A DNA stretch of 34,969 nucleotides from an uncultured Prevotella sp. (lineage in GTDB: Bacteria; Bacteroidota; Bacteroidia; Bacteroidales; Bacteroidaceae). Each line of letters starts with the position of its first letter. The stretch's first letter is position 1. The stretch is taken from NCBI GenBank assembly GCA_900557255.1, contig USSA01000010.1, forward strand, positions 1 through 34,969, written 5' to 3'. Shown here one piece after another: positions 26,475 to 34,883 of the stretch. The translations under genes and the position numbers were made by a program. The notes beneath the pieces were generated by a model. The model did not search any database, was not told the origin of the DNA, and worked only from the letters and a program-made list of their open reading frames with translations.

Positions 26475-26519
26475 GACCGATAAGACCTATTTGTCTTATA
26501 GATCCTATCGGTCCTATAA
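26475..26519. repeat. Five degenerate 9-bp tandem units (GACCTATAA-like) with internal dyads
   Basis: The units GACCGATAA, GACCTATTT, GTCTTATAG, ATCCTATCG and GTCCTATAA follow one another without gaps. Two nested dyads result: ATAAGAC/GTCTTAT (26480-26486 with 26493-26499) and GACCGATA/TATCGGTC (26475-26482 with 26506-26513). On the minus strand the structure follows the stop of the toroid gene by about 35 bases and runs into ATATTTATCTTTTC, so it may terminate the PUL2 transcript. The rest of the gap 26221-26474 is A/T-rich; I see no gene or full promoter in it. Confidence 0.55.
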
Positions 26520-26554
26520 AACCTTCAAACCAGTTGACCTTAAATAAAAGAAAC

Positions 26555-28588
26555 TCACCTTTCAATCAACCGGGTGACGCGGCCCAATGTGAGCATTTCC
26601 CATAGTGAGGCCACGGTCCAGCCCGGTGCAAAGATGTCATTGTAAAATCCTTTACCGTTACGGCCATAATCCCAGTGGGTATGTTGAACCACCTCGGGGT
26701 AATAACCGACCTTGGCCACACCACAAAGGTTGCCCTCACAGGGCAGGAGCTGCCTCATGGAGGTGCTGATTACATTTGAAAAAGCCATGAATCGCGGCTC
26801 TTTGAACTCATGCGAGAGCCATTTCAGCACGTCAACAAAGTCGAAAACAAACACGTCTATATGGTTGTTCTCAACCGAAACATTACCCCACCCGCGGGTC
26901 TTCAGACCGATGTCACCCAACATCTGTCCTTGGGCAAAGGGCACATCCCATGTGTAATACCACGAGAGTGCGAAATAAGCAGCCTGACGGCACAGCTCCG
27001 CATAATGACGGCGTTGTGAGCCATGACTGGAAAGAGCCATGCAGTAAGCGGCCGTGGCAGAGTAAAGCGAAGCCTCTTTGTCCTCACAATCAGCATCAAG
27101 AGTAGATGAAAAATAGTCAGACGGGGTTATTATTTTCTTCTCAATGTAGTCCATTGTGCGGCGTGCCGCCATGAGCCAGCGGTGATTACCGAAATAACGG
27201 CTGCCCATAACCAGCGGCAGAGTGACCGAGGGAGTGCTTCCTCCGCCAGCATCAACCACACGGCCGTCATCATTAAACTTACGCGGGAAACTGCCGTCAG
27301 CCTTCTGACGACGCACAATCAGGTCGAGAATGTTCTTCATGCGCTGTTCCCACTCAGGGTGGCGGCGTCCGTTACGCCGTTCATAGTCAAGATAATAAAG
27401 CACCGCACACACGCCTTCTGACTGACGGCGGATGCTGTGCCAGGTCTGGGCCTTGCCCTTTTTGCAGTCAATAACCTCATTGAAGTAACCGGCAGACGAA
27501 AAGCCGTAACGCAGATAAGAGTCGAAAACGGCGCGTGCATCCTTTACCAGGTCAGTACGGTTGTGGCTTTCACCGTACTCAAGGGCATTGAAAGCGTTGA
27601 GCAGAGTGCGGCCGACGAAACCCACCTCGGTCAGTTCTGGACTGGCACAGTCGTCAACCCACATTCCGGCACTGGCGTAGTAGCATGGCTGTGCCTTGAC
27701 AAAACTCTCCTTGAAGTAGTTGCTCATAACCTCTTTCATACGTTCGTCAGAGTAAGCAACCTGCACTGGCTGCGGACTGTAAGTGTCGTAAGAGTACGTC
27801 CAGAGTCCGCTCACGCAGTCGGCAAAGCTGTCGGCAGCAAGTCCGTTCACCTCCCATTGCAGTGTCGTGGTCTCACCGCGGTCAAGCATGGCGAAGGCTT
27901 CAACGGGTGGAGCAAGCGTGAGTTTGCGTATGTAAGAGTAAGGTTTCTCGCTGTAAGGATAGCCGAAACTGAGCGTAGCGGTTCCTCCTACGTTCTCAAA
28001 CCCGGTGTAGCCTATGTCGGTGGGGCCTGCCAGAATAACCTCGCCTTCCTCACGGGTTGTTGGAGCTTCATGTTTGAAACTGTCAATTCTTACAACTGAC
28101 ACGGCGCGGTGCGCCTTCTGGCTGAACGCGGCCACGAGCGGAGTGCTCAGACGGTCCTCACGCACGGTCCAACTGTCAGAGGTGTGGAACGAGGGGGTCT
28201 GCTTAGGCGAGCGCAGATTGCGCCTGTACCAGAATCCTGGCATGTAGAACAGGCAGTCGTCATGGCTGAAACCCGTTGAGAGCCGCTCTTTAAAGTTGAA
28301 GTAAACCCTGCTGTGTGCCGTCAGACTGACGGTTATGCGCCGCCGTGAACCGTCGGTGCTGACCGTCTGAACAATGTCAAGCGGCAGCTCTCCGTCAGGG
28401 GCCTGAAGTGTGTAAGCGTCTGTTTCACCCTCCTGTCGGATGAAATTCAGAGTGTGGCTCACGGCCTTGTTGCCGGGCTTCTTTATTGCGATTGAGGCCG
28501 AAAGTCCCTCCACGGCATCGGCGGCATTGGCCGTAAGCGTGCCGCAGAGTGTGGCTGTGATGCAGAAAAGCAATGTTTTTATTTTCAT
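26555..28588 (-). CDS. Secreted protein with N-terminal beta domain and alpha/alpha toroid (glycosidase candidate)
   Basis: This 677-residue protein is not recognised at family level. A signal peptide ends at about residue 22 (LTANA before ADAVEG). Residues 25-260 look like a beta-sandwich, with strands such as RRRITVSLTAHSRVYFNF. From about 285 the chain becomes repeated amphipathic helices typical of an alpha/alpha toroid. It includes QKADGSFPRKF (428-438), GGGSTPSVTLPLVMGSRYFG (448-467), EASLYSATAAYCMALS (505-520) and RGWGNVSVENNHIDVF (565-580). Acidic clusters WVDD (310-313) and DADCEDKE (498-505) could be catalytic, but no residue can be named. The fold is that of six-hairpin glycosidases and polysaccharide lyases. 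It is 9 bases after the GDPD gene, so the two are co-expressed and likely act on the same substrate. Confidence 0.7.
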   Translation of the reverse strand: MKIKTLLFCITATLCGTLTANAADAVEGLSASIAIKKPGNKAVSHTLNFIRQEGETDAYTLQAPDGELPLDIVQTVSTDGSRRRITVSLTAHSRVYFNFKERLSTGFSHDDCLFYMPGFWYRRNLRSPKQTPSFHTSDSWTVREDRLSTPLVAAFSQKAHRAVSVVRIDSFKHEAPTTREEGEVILAGPTDIGYTGFENVGGTATLSFGYPYSEKPYSYIRKLTLAPPVEAFAMLDRGETTTLQWEVNGLAADSFADCVSGLWTYSYDTYSPQPVQVAYSDERMKEVMSNYFKESFVKAQPCYYASAGMWVDDCASPELTEVGFVGRTLLNAFNALEYGESHNRTDLVKDARAVFDSYLRYGFSSAGYFNEVIDCKKGKAQTWHSIRRQSEGVCAVLYYLDYERRNGRRHPEWEQRMKNILDLIVRRQKADGSFPRKFNDDGRVVDAGGGSTPSVTLPLVMGSRYFGNHRWLMAARRTMDYIEKKIITPSDYFSSTLDADCEDKEASLYSATAAYCMALSSHGSQRRHYAELCRQAAYFALSWYYTWDVPFAQGQMLGDIGLKTRGWGNVSVENNHIDVFVFDFVDVLKWLSHEFKEPRFMAFSNVISTSMRQLLPCEGNLCGVAKVGYYPEVVQHTHWDYGRNGKGFYNDIFAPGWTVASLWEMLTLGRVTRLIER

Positions 28589-28597
28589 TGTATCAGT

Positions 28598-29356
28598 CTA
28601 TTTATTGACAACTTTCAGGGCTTCGGCGGGCAGGTCGGTTGTGAGGAAGTCGGCACGTCCGTCAAACTCCCTCATGACGTCAGTGCTCCTCACTGTCCAA
28701 ACGTTGACTTTCATACCCAGCCGGTGGCACTCGTCAATCCACTCGGGGTGCTTGCGCAGCACGTCATAGTGATAGTCAAGTCCGGCGCAGCCCAGTTCTT
28801 TAAGCTGTGAGGGTGTCATTTCACCGTTCAGATAATAGACGGGAGTGCCCTTGGGTGCAATTTTCAGCAGCGTGCGCAGTGCATTTGCCGAGAAAGTTAT
28901 GTACTCCACACGGTTCTGCAGCTTCATCCGTTCCACCAGTTTCACAATTTTTTCGGCTGCAAGGTCCTCGCGTTCAGGTGTTGAATGGTGTTTCAGCTCG
29001 AGTATCAGTTTCAGCGTTGTGTACTTTTTGGCAGCCTTCAAAAATGCCTCAAGAGTAGGAACATGCTCTCCGTTCTTAAGTTTCTGCGCCGTGAGGGTCT
29101 TTGCATCGGTCTGCTCAATCATGTAAGGACCAATCTTAGGGTCGTGGTTTACAATCAGGTGATTGTCCTTCGTAATCCACACGTCAAACTCCGAGCCGTA
29201 ACAGCCGATGGAGTCAGCCTTCAGCAGAGCCGTTATGCTGTTTTGGGCAGAGCCTTCCGTCTTCCAGTAACCACGGTGTGCAATGACCCGTGTCTGTGCC
29301 TGTGCGCCGCAAAACACCATGAGCGCCACGGCAAGAATCATTAATCTGTTTTTCAT
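28598..29356 (-). CDS. Secreted glycerophosphodiester phosphodiesterase (GDPD) family protein
   Basis: This 252-residue protein is a GDPD-family phosphodiesterase with a TIM-barrel fold. The family splits glycerophosphodiesters into glycerol-3-phosphate and an alcohol. A signal peptide ends at about residue 20 (CGAQA before QTRVIAHRG). The catalytic and metal-binding set is intact: His27-Arg28 in AHRGYW, Glu56 and Asp58 in GSEFDVW, His71-Asp72 in VNHDP, Glu120 and Lys122 in LELK, and FLTTDLP near the end. The family Glu-Asn pair after HRG is Gln-Asn here (38-39). It begins the two-gene GDPD-toroid operon of PUL2 behind its own -7 box and a block of 22-bp repeats. It would release glycerol phosphate or a similar phosphodiester group from the imported or surface-bound substrate; which one is unknown. 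Confidence 0.92.
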   Translation of the reverse strand: MKNRLMILAVALMVFCGAQAQTRVIAHRGYWKTEGSAQNSITALLKADSIGCYGSEFDVWITKDNHLIVNHDPKIGPYMIEQTDAKTLTAQKLKNGEHVPTLEAFLKAAKKYTTLKLILELKHHSTPEREDLAAEKIVKLVERMKLQNRVEYITFSANALRTLLKIAPKGTPVYYLNGEMTPSQLKELGCAGLDYHYDVLRKHPEWIDECHRLGMKVNVWTVRSTDVMREFDGRADFLTTDLPAEALKVVNK

Positions 29357-29400
29357 TTTTATAAAGTTGTTTTTTTAAGTTTTACTCCTTTTACAGATGC

Positions 29401-29408
29401 CAAATATA
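29401..29408 (-). promoter_or_regulatory. Promoter -7 box before the GDPD gene
   Basis: On the minus strand TATATTTG matches TAnnTTTG, 44 bases before the GDPD start, with transcription expected near 29394. There is no TTTG at the -33 distance. Instead that region is taken up by the 22-bp dyad repeats (29418-29505), which suggests a regulated promoter. Confidence 0.5.
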
Positions 29409-29417
29409 CTTCTATTT

Positions 29418-29505
29418 TGCAAAACCCATTGTTTTGGCCTGCAAAACTTATTGTTTTGGCGTGCAAAAGTGGCAGTTTCAGGATGCAAAACAGACAGTCT
29501 TGCAA
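29418..29505. repeat. Four tandem 22-bp dyad repeats upstream of the GDPD promoter
   Basis: TGCAAAA begins units at 29418, 29440, 29462 and 29484, each exactly 22 bases apart (two helical turns). The two units nearest the promoter contain a perfect dyad CAAAAC-N5-GTTTTG; the other two are degenerate in the second half. The array covers roughly -24 to -112 relative to the predicted start of transcription, where repeated operators of a dimeric regulator would sit. No spacer-repeat architecture of the CRISPR kind is present. Confidence 0.75.
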
Positions 29506-29576
29506 CACGTTGAATATCAGACGGTTGCACAAGGGCTGTTATTGGGTCCCGAAAACGCCGTATTTTTTACGACCAA

Positions 29577-29621
29577 AACCTCTGCCGCTGGTCCTTTATA
29601 AAGGAACAAGCGGCAAAGGTT
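29577..29621 (-). terminator. Long hairpin after the PUL2 susD gene
   Basis: A dyad built of AACCT/AGGTT, TGCCGCT/AGCGGCA and the central palindrome CTTTATAAAG, with short mismatches, lies about 50-95 bases after the susD stop on the minus strand. The 3' side reads TTTTGG, a weak U-tract, so termination or RNA processing between susD and the GDPD gene is plausible. Short TGCTAAT/TACTAAT repeats lie at about 29627-29656. The rest of the 317-base gap (29357-29673) holds the promoter and repeat array listed separately. Confidence 0.6.
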
Positions 29622-29673
29622 CTAAATGCTAATTGCTAATTGTCAAATACTAATTAAACAGTGTGTCAGCAAT

Positions 29674-31581
29674 TTAGTACCCCGGATTCTGCACGAGGTT
29701 GTGGTCAATCTGTATCTGGTCAAGAGGAATTGCCAGCCAATAGTTGCGCGGAGCCTTGAACTGTGAGCGGTCAATCTCACTTCCGTCCTCCATGTCCGTT
29801 ACCTTGTAGAAGGTTTCGGCGGTCTTTCCTGACAGCGTCCATGACTTCTCTTTGGGGTTGATTTCCTTCTCGGCAATCTTCCAGCGGCGTATGTCGTGGA
29901 AGCGGCGGCCCTCCATTGCAAGCTCGTTTGAGCGTTCATCGTGAATCACGCTGCGCAGTTTCGCCTCGTCGGCCGGTATTCCGCCGGCATAGCTCCATGA
30001 CTTCTCAAAGGTCGGAAGTCCACAGCGCGCACGTATTTTGTCGAGGTACGCCAGACTCTTTGCGCTGAGTTTCTTATTGTATTCAAAGTCGGCCTCAACG
30101 TAGTCGAGGTAAAGTTCTGCCATGCGCAGGTAAGGGAAGACCCATTTGTTGTAGGTTATCTTGTCGCTGGTCACGTCATACGAATCGTATTTTGATACCC
30201 ATTTCTGACAGTAGTAACCGTTGTTTGACTGATATTCGTTCTTAACTATGCCGTCATCCTGCTGGGGTTCACCGCGCCGACATTTCAGCATCATGATTTC
30301 GTTCTGCACCTCGTAGGGGCCACGGTCGTAACCCACAGATGCGTAGAAGCGCGGTTCGCGGTTCACATGTATGATTGATGTCTTCTCACCGGGGAACCAC
30401 GGTGCGTCAACAATCGTCTCCGGGTTCAGGTTCTTGGTGTCGGGGTCATCGGCCAGGGGCAGTCCCTTCGCGGTGAAATAACGCTGCACACAGCTCCAGG
30501 TGGGCACCATGTAACCACGGAAGCCCTTTGAACTGTATTTTTCAAAGCCGACACGCGGTGCGATATTCTTGATGCAATAGGTGATTGTGCCCTGGTCGGC
30601 AAGACCGAACAAAATCTCGTCCCAGTTGTTAAAGCCTCCGGCATTGTCACCTACAAAGGCCGAGTGGTAGTTGTGGGCACCCTGCACGGGGTCGGTTGTG
30701 ATACCGCCGTACAGTTTATAGCCGTTGGCCTCGCAGTAGGTTATGGCTGCCTCGGCGGCATCCATGGCCTTTTTCCACTTCTCGCGGTCATAAGTGAGAT
30801 TCATTAGCGGCGTTCCGTCAGGGTTCTTGAAGTCAGAATAAAACTCCGTGTCGCCATTAACAAGTGGCGAGGCGGCGTAAAGCAATAGTCGTGCCTTGTA
30901 CCCTAGAGCGGTTGCGGCAGTTGCGCGGTCGCGGTTTCCGCTGCTCTGTTGTGCCGGCAACAGCTTTGCGGCCTCGTCATACTTTTCGGCAATGAAGTCC
31001 ACACACTCATCGTAAGGACTGCGCATGAGTTCGGTTGACATCGAAGGGCTTTCCTCCGACTTGATGAGGAATATCGGACCGTAGTACTCAAGCATTATCT
31101 GGTGATAATAAGCAATGAGAAACAGCGCCTCACCCTTCCAATGATTCTTGTTTTCCTCGGTTATTCCCGGCACGCGGTCAAGATTGTTCAGTACGTTGTA
31201 ACAGTTGCGAATGGCACCCCAGATGTCCTTCTTAACTGCGCCGGTCGGATAATTTGTAGCGTTGTTGCTCCAAAGTCCGTAGTACGTACTGCTGGGCGAC
31301 TCCTGCCCGTTCAGAAGACTTTTATAGTGAAACCAGCGGGTTGTACCCCTGTAACCCACAATGAACTCATCGGCTCCGGTGGCATCCGGGAACTGTTGGG
31401 GATGAAAATAATTAGGTATTTCCTTGTAGCAGCCAATCACCATCTTCTCGGCTTGCGTTTGCGTTTTGTAAACATCGTTTATCGTGGGAGTGCCTTCGGG
31501 CACCACGTCAAGATAGTCGCACGAGGAAAAAGCTACCGCGGCAACCGTCAGAACGAAGTATTTTATGTTGTGTAGTATCAT
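29674..31581 (-). CDS. SusD-family glycan-binding lipoprotein (PUL2)
   Basis: This 635-residue SusD-type lipoprotein has lipobox AFSSC with Cys21, followed by DYLDVVPEGTPT, the standard SusD opening. SusD blocks are clear: IWGAIRNCYNVLNNLDRV, GEALFLIAYYHQIMLEYYGPIFLI, the TPR-like ALGYKARLLLYAASPLVNG, and the C-terminal PYLRMAELYLDYVEADFEYN, IHDERSNELAMEGRRFHDIRRW and PRNYWLAIPLDQIQ. It is longer than its PUL1 counterpart, mainly through loops in the middle (about 290-430), where the ligand-binding surface lies. It starts 21 bases after susC. Ligand unknown; neighbouring GDPD and phosphatase-superfamily genes suggest a phosphate-bearing glycan. Base composition is visibly richer in G and C than PUL1. 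Confidence 0.95.
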   Translation of the reverse strand: MILHNIKYFVLTVAAVAFSSCDYLDVVPEGTPTINDVYKTQTQAEKMVIGCYKEIPNYFHPQQFPDATGADEFIVGYRGTTRWFHYKSLLNGQESPSSTYYGLWSNNATNYPTGAVKKDIWGAIRNCYNVLNNLDRVPGITEENKNHWKGEALFLIAYYHQIMLEYYGPIFLIKSEESPSMSTELMRSPYDECVDFIAEKYDEAAKLLPAQQSSGNRDRATAATALGYKARLLLYAASPLVNGDTEFYSDFKNPDGTPLMNLTYDREKWKKAMDAAEAAITYCEANGYKLYGGITTDPVQGAHNYHSAFVGDNAGGFNNWDEILFGLADQGTITYCIKNIAPRVGFEKYSSKGFRGYMVPTWSCVQRYFTAKGLPLADDPDTKNLNPETIVDAPWFPGEKTSIIHVNREPRFYASVGYDRGPYEVQNEIMMLKCRRGEPQQDDGIVKNEYQSNNGYYCQKWVSKYDSYDVTSDKITYNKWVFPYLRMAELYLDYVEADFEYNKKLSAKSLAYLDKIRARCGLPTFEKSWSYAGGIPADEAKLRSVIHDERSNELAMEGRRFHDIRRWKIAEKEINPKEKSWTLSGKTAETFYKVTDMEDGSEIDRSQFKAPRNYWLAIPLDQIQIDHNLVQNPGY

Positions 31582-31602
31582 TTCTTAAATGTTTAAAAGT
31601 GC

Positions 31603-34600
31603 TTAGTAATTGAACTGAATTCCTATTTTCACTGTACGCTGGATAGGATATTTCAGTCCGTTTCCGCTTCCCATTTCAGGATCCCAAGTGCTGAACGGCG
31701 AAATGGTCAGCAGGTTTGTGCCTGCAACGTATGCACGGAGCCACGGTGTGAAGGTGTAACCCAGCTCGGCATTCTTCAGTCTGAGGTAGCTGGCGTTACG
31801 CAAATAGAACGTGCTGGGCACCACGTTGTTCTGCACATACGTGGTTGACAGTCTCGGATAAGCGGCATTTGCCACATTGTTTTCCTCCGACCAGTGGTTG
31901 TCAACAATGTATTTTGCAATGTTCATACCATCGCCTGACTTGTCGACAAAAGGCTGTATGTTGCTCATAAGCAGACTTACGTTGCCCGAACCTTGGAAGA
32001 ACAATGACAAATCCCACTTCTTGTACTTCACGGTTCCACCTAATCCGTAGATTATTTCGGGTATTTCGGGGTGGCCGATTGTAGTGTAATCGCTGGCATC
32101 AACAATTTCGTCACCGTTCAGGTCCTTATATTTTATGTCACCAATCACAGGAGTAGAGCCCAGGTTTTGCACCGGAGCATTGTCTATTTCCTCCTGCGAA
32201 GTGAATATACCCTCGGCAATGAGACCGCGGATACTGTTTATCGGATGACCTACGCGTGAGTAGTAAGAATCGATGTTTGCAGGTTCATCAACATTCGTAA
32301 TTTCATTGTGGGCATAAGTAAAGCTGCCGTTCAGCCGCACTGTAAAGTCCTTATTAAACGCTTTCTGATAACTTGCACTAATATCAACGCCATGGTTCTT
32401 AACCGCTCCGATATTGGCGTAAGGCAGTGCGGAGCCATAACCTGCGGCAGAAAGAAGTGCTTGACGCTGCATGAAAATGCCTGTTCGCTTCTCGCTGAAC
32501 ACATCTACAGTAAGGTCAAGACCACCGAACAATGTCATGTCAACACCGAAGTTGAACTTCTTTGACTTTTCCCATGTGGCGAAAGAATTACCATACTTTG
32601 TAACAACTGGCACCGCGTTGTTCACGTAACCGTCACCAATCCACCATCCACCTTTTCCGCTCATGTCAACAGTGGTTACGTATGGGAATCTCTCAGAGAG
32701 TGCATCATTGCCAACAAGGCCGTAAGAGCCGCGCAACTTTAAGTTGTTAACCACCTCTTTGAGTGGTTTAAAGAAGGTCTCGTTTGATATTGTCCAGCCT
32801 AAAGCCACTGCGGGGAAGAAGCCGAAACGCTGCCCGCTGATGAAGTTCTCGGAGCCGTTGTAACCAAAAGTGGCCTCAAGCAGGTAACGGTGGTCGTAGT
32901 TATAGGTAAGACGGCCTGCCAGTCCTTGCTCACGGTAAGGCAGAAGGTCATACTCGGTTCCGCCGTTTGCCACCTTCTTGGTTTCCTTCATGTGGTACAC
33001 AAAAGTGGCTCCGATGTCGTGTTTGCCAAAGGTACGGGCGTAGTCAAGAGTACCCTGAAGCGACCATACGCTCTCCGTCGGGTCGCGTCCTGAGTTTGAT
33101 TGCAGGTAGGGCTGCCCCGGTGTACCTATCGACTCGGTGGTGTAGTTGAATGAACCGTCGGGATTCTGCGTGTAGCCATCGCCCACTTTGTAGTAGAAAG
33201 GCACAATCCAGTGGTCAAGCCAGTTGAAGCTGTAATTGTAGAAAGATGCCAAAGCACTGGCTTTAAGTCCAGGAGTAATGAACTTCAAGTCTTGATCCAC
33301 GCTGAAAGCGGTGGTTGAATAAACGTAGTTGCGCTCAGTGTAGCCGCTGCTAAGCTCGGCATACGGATTGTTGAAAAGTCCGCCTACACCCTGCCGTGTG
33401 CCATTTCCGTAACGCACAAATGTGTCTCCCTCCTCGGCGGGAAGCGTAGCCGGGAAGGCTACAGGATTAACCGTCATTGAATAATTGAACAGGTTTGACG
33501 TTGAAGCCTTTGGTCCGTGATAGAAAAAAAGCTGCGTATTCATGTTCAGAGACACCTTAGTTGTTGGTGTGAGACGGGCCGAAACGTTGCTCTGGAACAA
33601 GTATTTCTTGCTGCGCATACCCACGTCGAGCGCCTGCGCCTCTTTGGGTTGGCGCATTATTCCGTTCTCATAGAAGATGCCTGCGTTTAGGAAATAGTCA
33701 ATGAAACGGGTTCCGCCCTTCATGTTTATGTTGAGATTCTGGTTCGAGGCAAAGTCTTTGAAGAGCATGTCGTACCAGTTCACGTCAGGAAAGAGGTAAG
33801 GATTGGCGTGGTTTATCGTGTTCTGAATGCGCTCGTCAGAGTACGGCTGCTCATAAGTAGAGCCTGCCACGCGGGCATCATTCTTGCTTGCTTCGTTGAA
33901 CATCCGCATGTATGTGGGTCCGTCGGCCATATCCTGAATGGCCGTAGGCATTGAGAAGGTGTTGTCAAAACGTATGTTCAGCTTCATCTTCTCTGATGCC
34001 TGACCCTCACGGGTGTTTACGATGATCACGCCGTTTGCACCGCGCGAGCCGTAAAGAGAGGTTGCCGTGGCGTCTTTCAGCACCGAGAACGACTCTATAG
34101 ACTCAGGCGGAATATTGTTGAGCATGGTGCTGTTAATCTCCACTCCGTCAAGGATTATGAGCGGCTGAGTGTTGGAACCGAAGGTGGAAATGCCACGAAT
34201 ATAGAACTCGGCATTGTCGTAACCGGGCTCGCCGGTGGTCTGACGTGCGATTATTCCCGGAACATTGCCCGCAAAAGAAGTTGTCAGTGAGCTTGAAGTC
34301 ATCTTCAAATCTTCTGGCTTAACGGCCTGCACGGCACCCACGAGCGACTCTTTCTTCTGCTTGCCGAAGCCAACTACAACCACCTCATCAAGCGATTTTT
34401 CCTCAGGAATAAGGCCTGTGGTTATGAAAACGCGGTTGTTCACGCGCACCTCCTTGGTCTTGTAACCCACATAAGAGACTACAAGCGTGGCGTTCGGCTG
34501 TACGTTCAGCGTAAAGGTTCCGTCAACATCGGTGGCGGTTCCGTTGGTTTTGCCCTTTTCGAGTACGGTTGCACCGATTACGGGGTCACCGTTCTCATCG

Positions 34601-34752
34601 CCGATAAAGCCTCTAATCTGCTTCACAGCAGGCTGTTCAGCCTGAGCAAACCGTGTTTCACCGGCACTGGGGGGAATTTCAGCAGATGAGCTTAGCGACA
34701 CCGCTGCCGCTCCGATAAGGAACAGCATGGTGTGAATGTAATTTTTAAACAT
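31603..34752 (-). CDS. SusC-family TonB-dependent outer-membrane transporter (PUL2)
   Basis: This 1049-residue transporter has a signal segment (about 1-24, SLSSSA before EIPPS) and a roughly 20-residue linker. A carboxypeptidase-regulatory-like domain follows at about 45-120 (GFIGDENGDPVIGATVLEKG), then the TonB-box-like DEVVVVGFG. The plug has FSVLKDATATSLYGSRGANG, and the rest is a large barrel ending in a Phe-Asn-Tyr tail. A Ca-binding-like loop, DLNGDEIVDASD, is present late in the chain. The start at 34752 is forced. A perfect upstream copy of the first 22 bases offers another ATG at 34774, but that frame ends after nine codons. It pairs with SusD 21 bases downstream. It would import the PUL2 substrate. 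No promoter fitting consensus was found upstream, so it may be driven from the phosphatase-superfamily gene further upstream. Confidence 0.95.
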   Translation of the reverse strand: MFKNYIHTMLFLIGAAAVSLSSSAEIPPSAGETRFAQAEQPAVKQIRGFIGDENGDPVIGATVLEKGKTNGTATDVDGTFTLNVQPNATLVVSYVGYKTKEVRVNNRVFITTGLIPEEKSLDEVVVVGFGKQKKESLVGAVQAVKPEDLKMTSSSLTTSFAGNVPGIIARQTTGEPGYDNAEFYIRGISTFGSNTQPLIILDGVEINSTMLNNIPPESIESFSVLKDATATSLYGSRGANGVIIVNTREGQASEKMKLNIRFDNTFSMPTAIQDMADGPTYMRMFNEASKNDARVAGSTYEQPYSDERIQNTINHANPYLFPDVNWYDMLFKDFASNQNLNINMKGGTRFIDYFLNAGIFYENGIMRQPKEAQALDVGMRSKKYLFQSNVSARLTPTTKVSLNMNTQLFFYHGPKASTSNLFNYSMTVNPVAFPATLPAEEGDTFVRYGNGTRQGVGGLFNNPYAELSSGYTERNYVYSTTAFSVDQDLKFITPGLKASALASFYNYSFNWLDHWIVPFYYKVGDGYTQNPDGSFNYTTESIGTPGQPYLQSNSGRDPTESVWSLQGTLDYARTFGKHDIGATFVYHMKETKKVANGGTEYDLLPYREQGLAGRLTYNYDHRYLLEATFGYNGSENFISGQRFGFFPAVALGWTISNETFFKPLKEVVNNLKLRGSYGLVGNDALSERFPYVTTVDMSGKGGWWIGDGYVNNAVPVVTKYGNSFATWEKSKKFNFGVDMTLFGGLDLTVDVFSEKRTGIFMQRQALLSAAGYGSALPYANIGAVKNHGVDISASYQKAFNKDFTVRLNGSFTYAHNEITNVDEPANIDSYYSRVGHPINSIRGLIAEGIFTSQEEIDNAPVQNLGSTPVIGDIKYKDLNGDEIVDASDYTTIGHPEIPEIIYGLGGTVKYKKWDLSLFFQGSGNVSLLMSNIQPFVDKSGDGMNIAKYIVDNHWSEENNVANAAYPRLSTTYVQNNVVPSTFYLRNASYLRLKNAELGYTFTPWLRAYVAGTNLLTISPFSTWDPEMGSGNGLKYPIQRTVKIGIQFNY

Positions 34753-34774
34753 TGTGAATGTAATTTTTAAACAT
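34731..34774 (-). repeat. Perfect 22-bp tandem duplication over the susC start
   Basis: Positions 34731-34752 and 34753-34774 are identical and adjacent. Each copy, on the minus strand, begins with ATGTTTAAAAATTAC, so the start codon and first seven codons (MFKNYIH) exist twice. Because 22 is not a multiple of three, the upstream copy opens a different frame from the real gene. Confidence 0.92.
34745..34774 (-). other. Nine-codon upstream mini-ORF overlapping the susC start
   Basis: Starting from the upstream copy of the duplicated ATG, the frame reads MFKNYIHNV and stops at TAA (34745-34747). It overlaps the first bases of the true susC frame. Ribosomes starting there would terminate right at the susC start, so it could dampen or couple susC translation. 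Whether it is translated is unknown. Confidence 0.4.
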
Positions 34775-34840
34775 GTTAAAACAAAGAATTATGATTATAT
34801 CCTTAATTCCGCAACACTATTATAACAGAATCGGGATTCG

Positions 34841-34866
34841 GAATAAGGCTCAGGAATAAGGCTCAG
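34841..34866. repeat. 13-bp perfect tandem repeat in the leader of PUL2 susC
   Basis: GAATAAGGCTCAG occurs twice in a row (34841-34853 and 34854-34866). It lies between the stop of the phosphatase-superfamily gene and the susC start. With the 22-bp duplication nearby, this spacer (34753-34883) has two separate tandem duplications. No hairpin terminator with a T-tract and no exact TAnnTTTG box was seen in it. Confidence 0.8.
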
Positions 34867-34883
34867 AAACATAAAATCAAAAT

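Noticed and set aside
27437..28099. A 220-codon plus-strand frame opposite the toroid gene
   Set aside because: It is a shadow frame in GC-richer DNA; the minus-strand gene has a signal peptide and operon spacing.
29418..29505. CRISPR-like array of 22-bp units
   Set aside because: The units are contiguous without spacers, only four in number and partly degenerate; promoter-side operator repeats fit better.
34753..34774. susC starting at the upstream ATG at 34774
   Set aside because: That frame stops after nine codons; only the ATG at 34752 opens the SusC frame.
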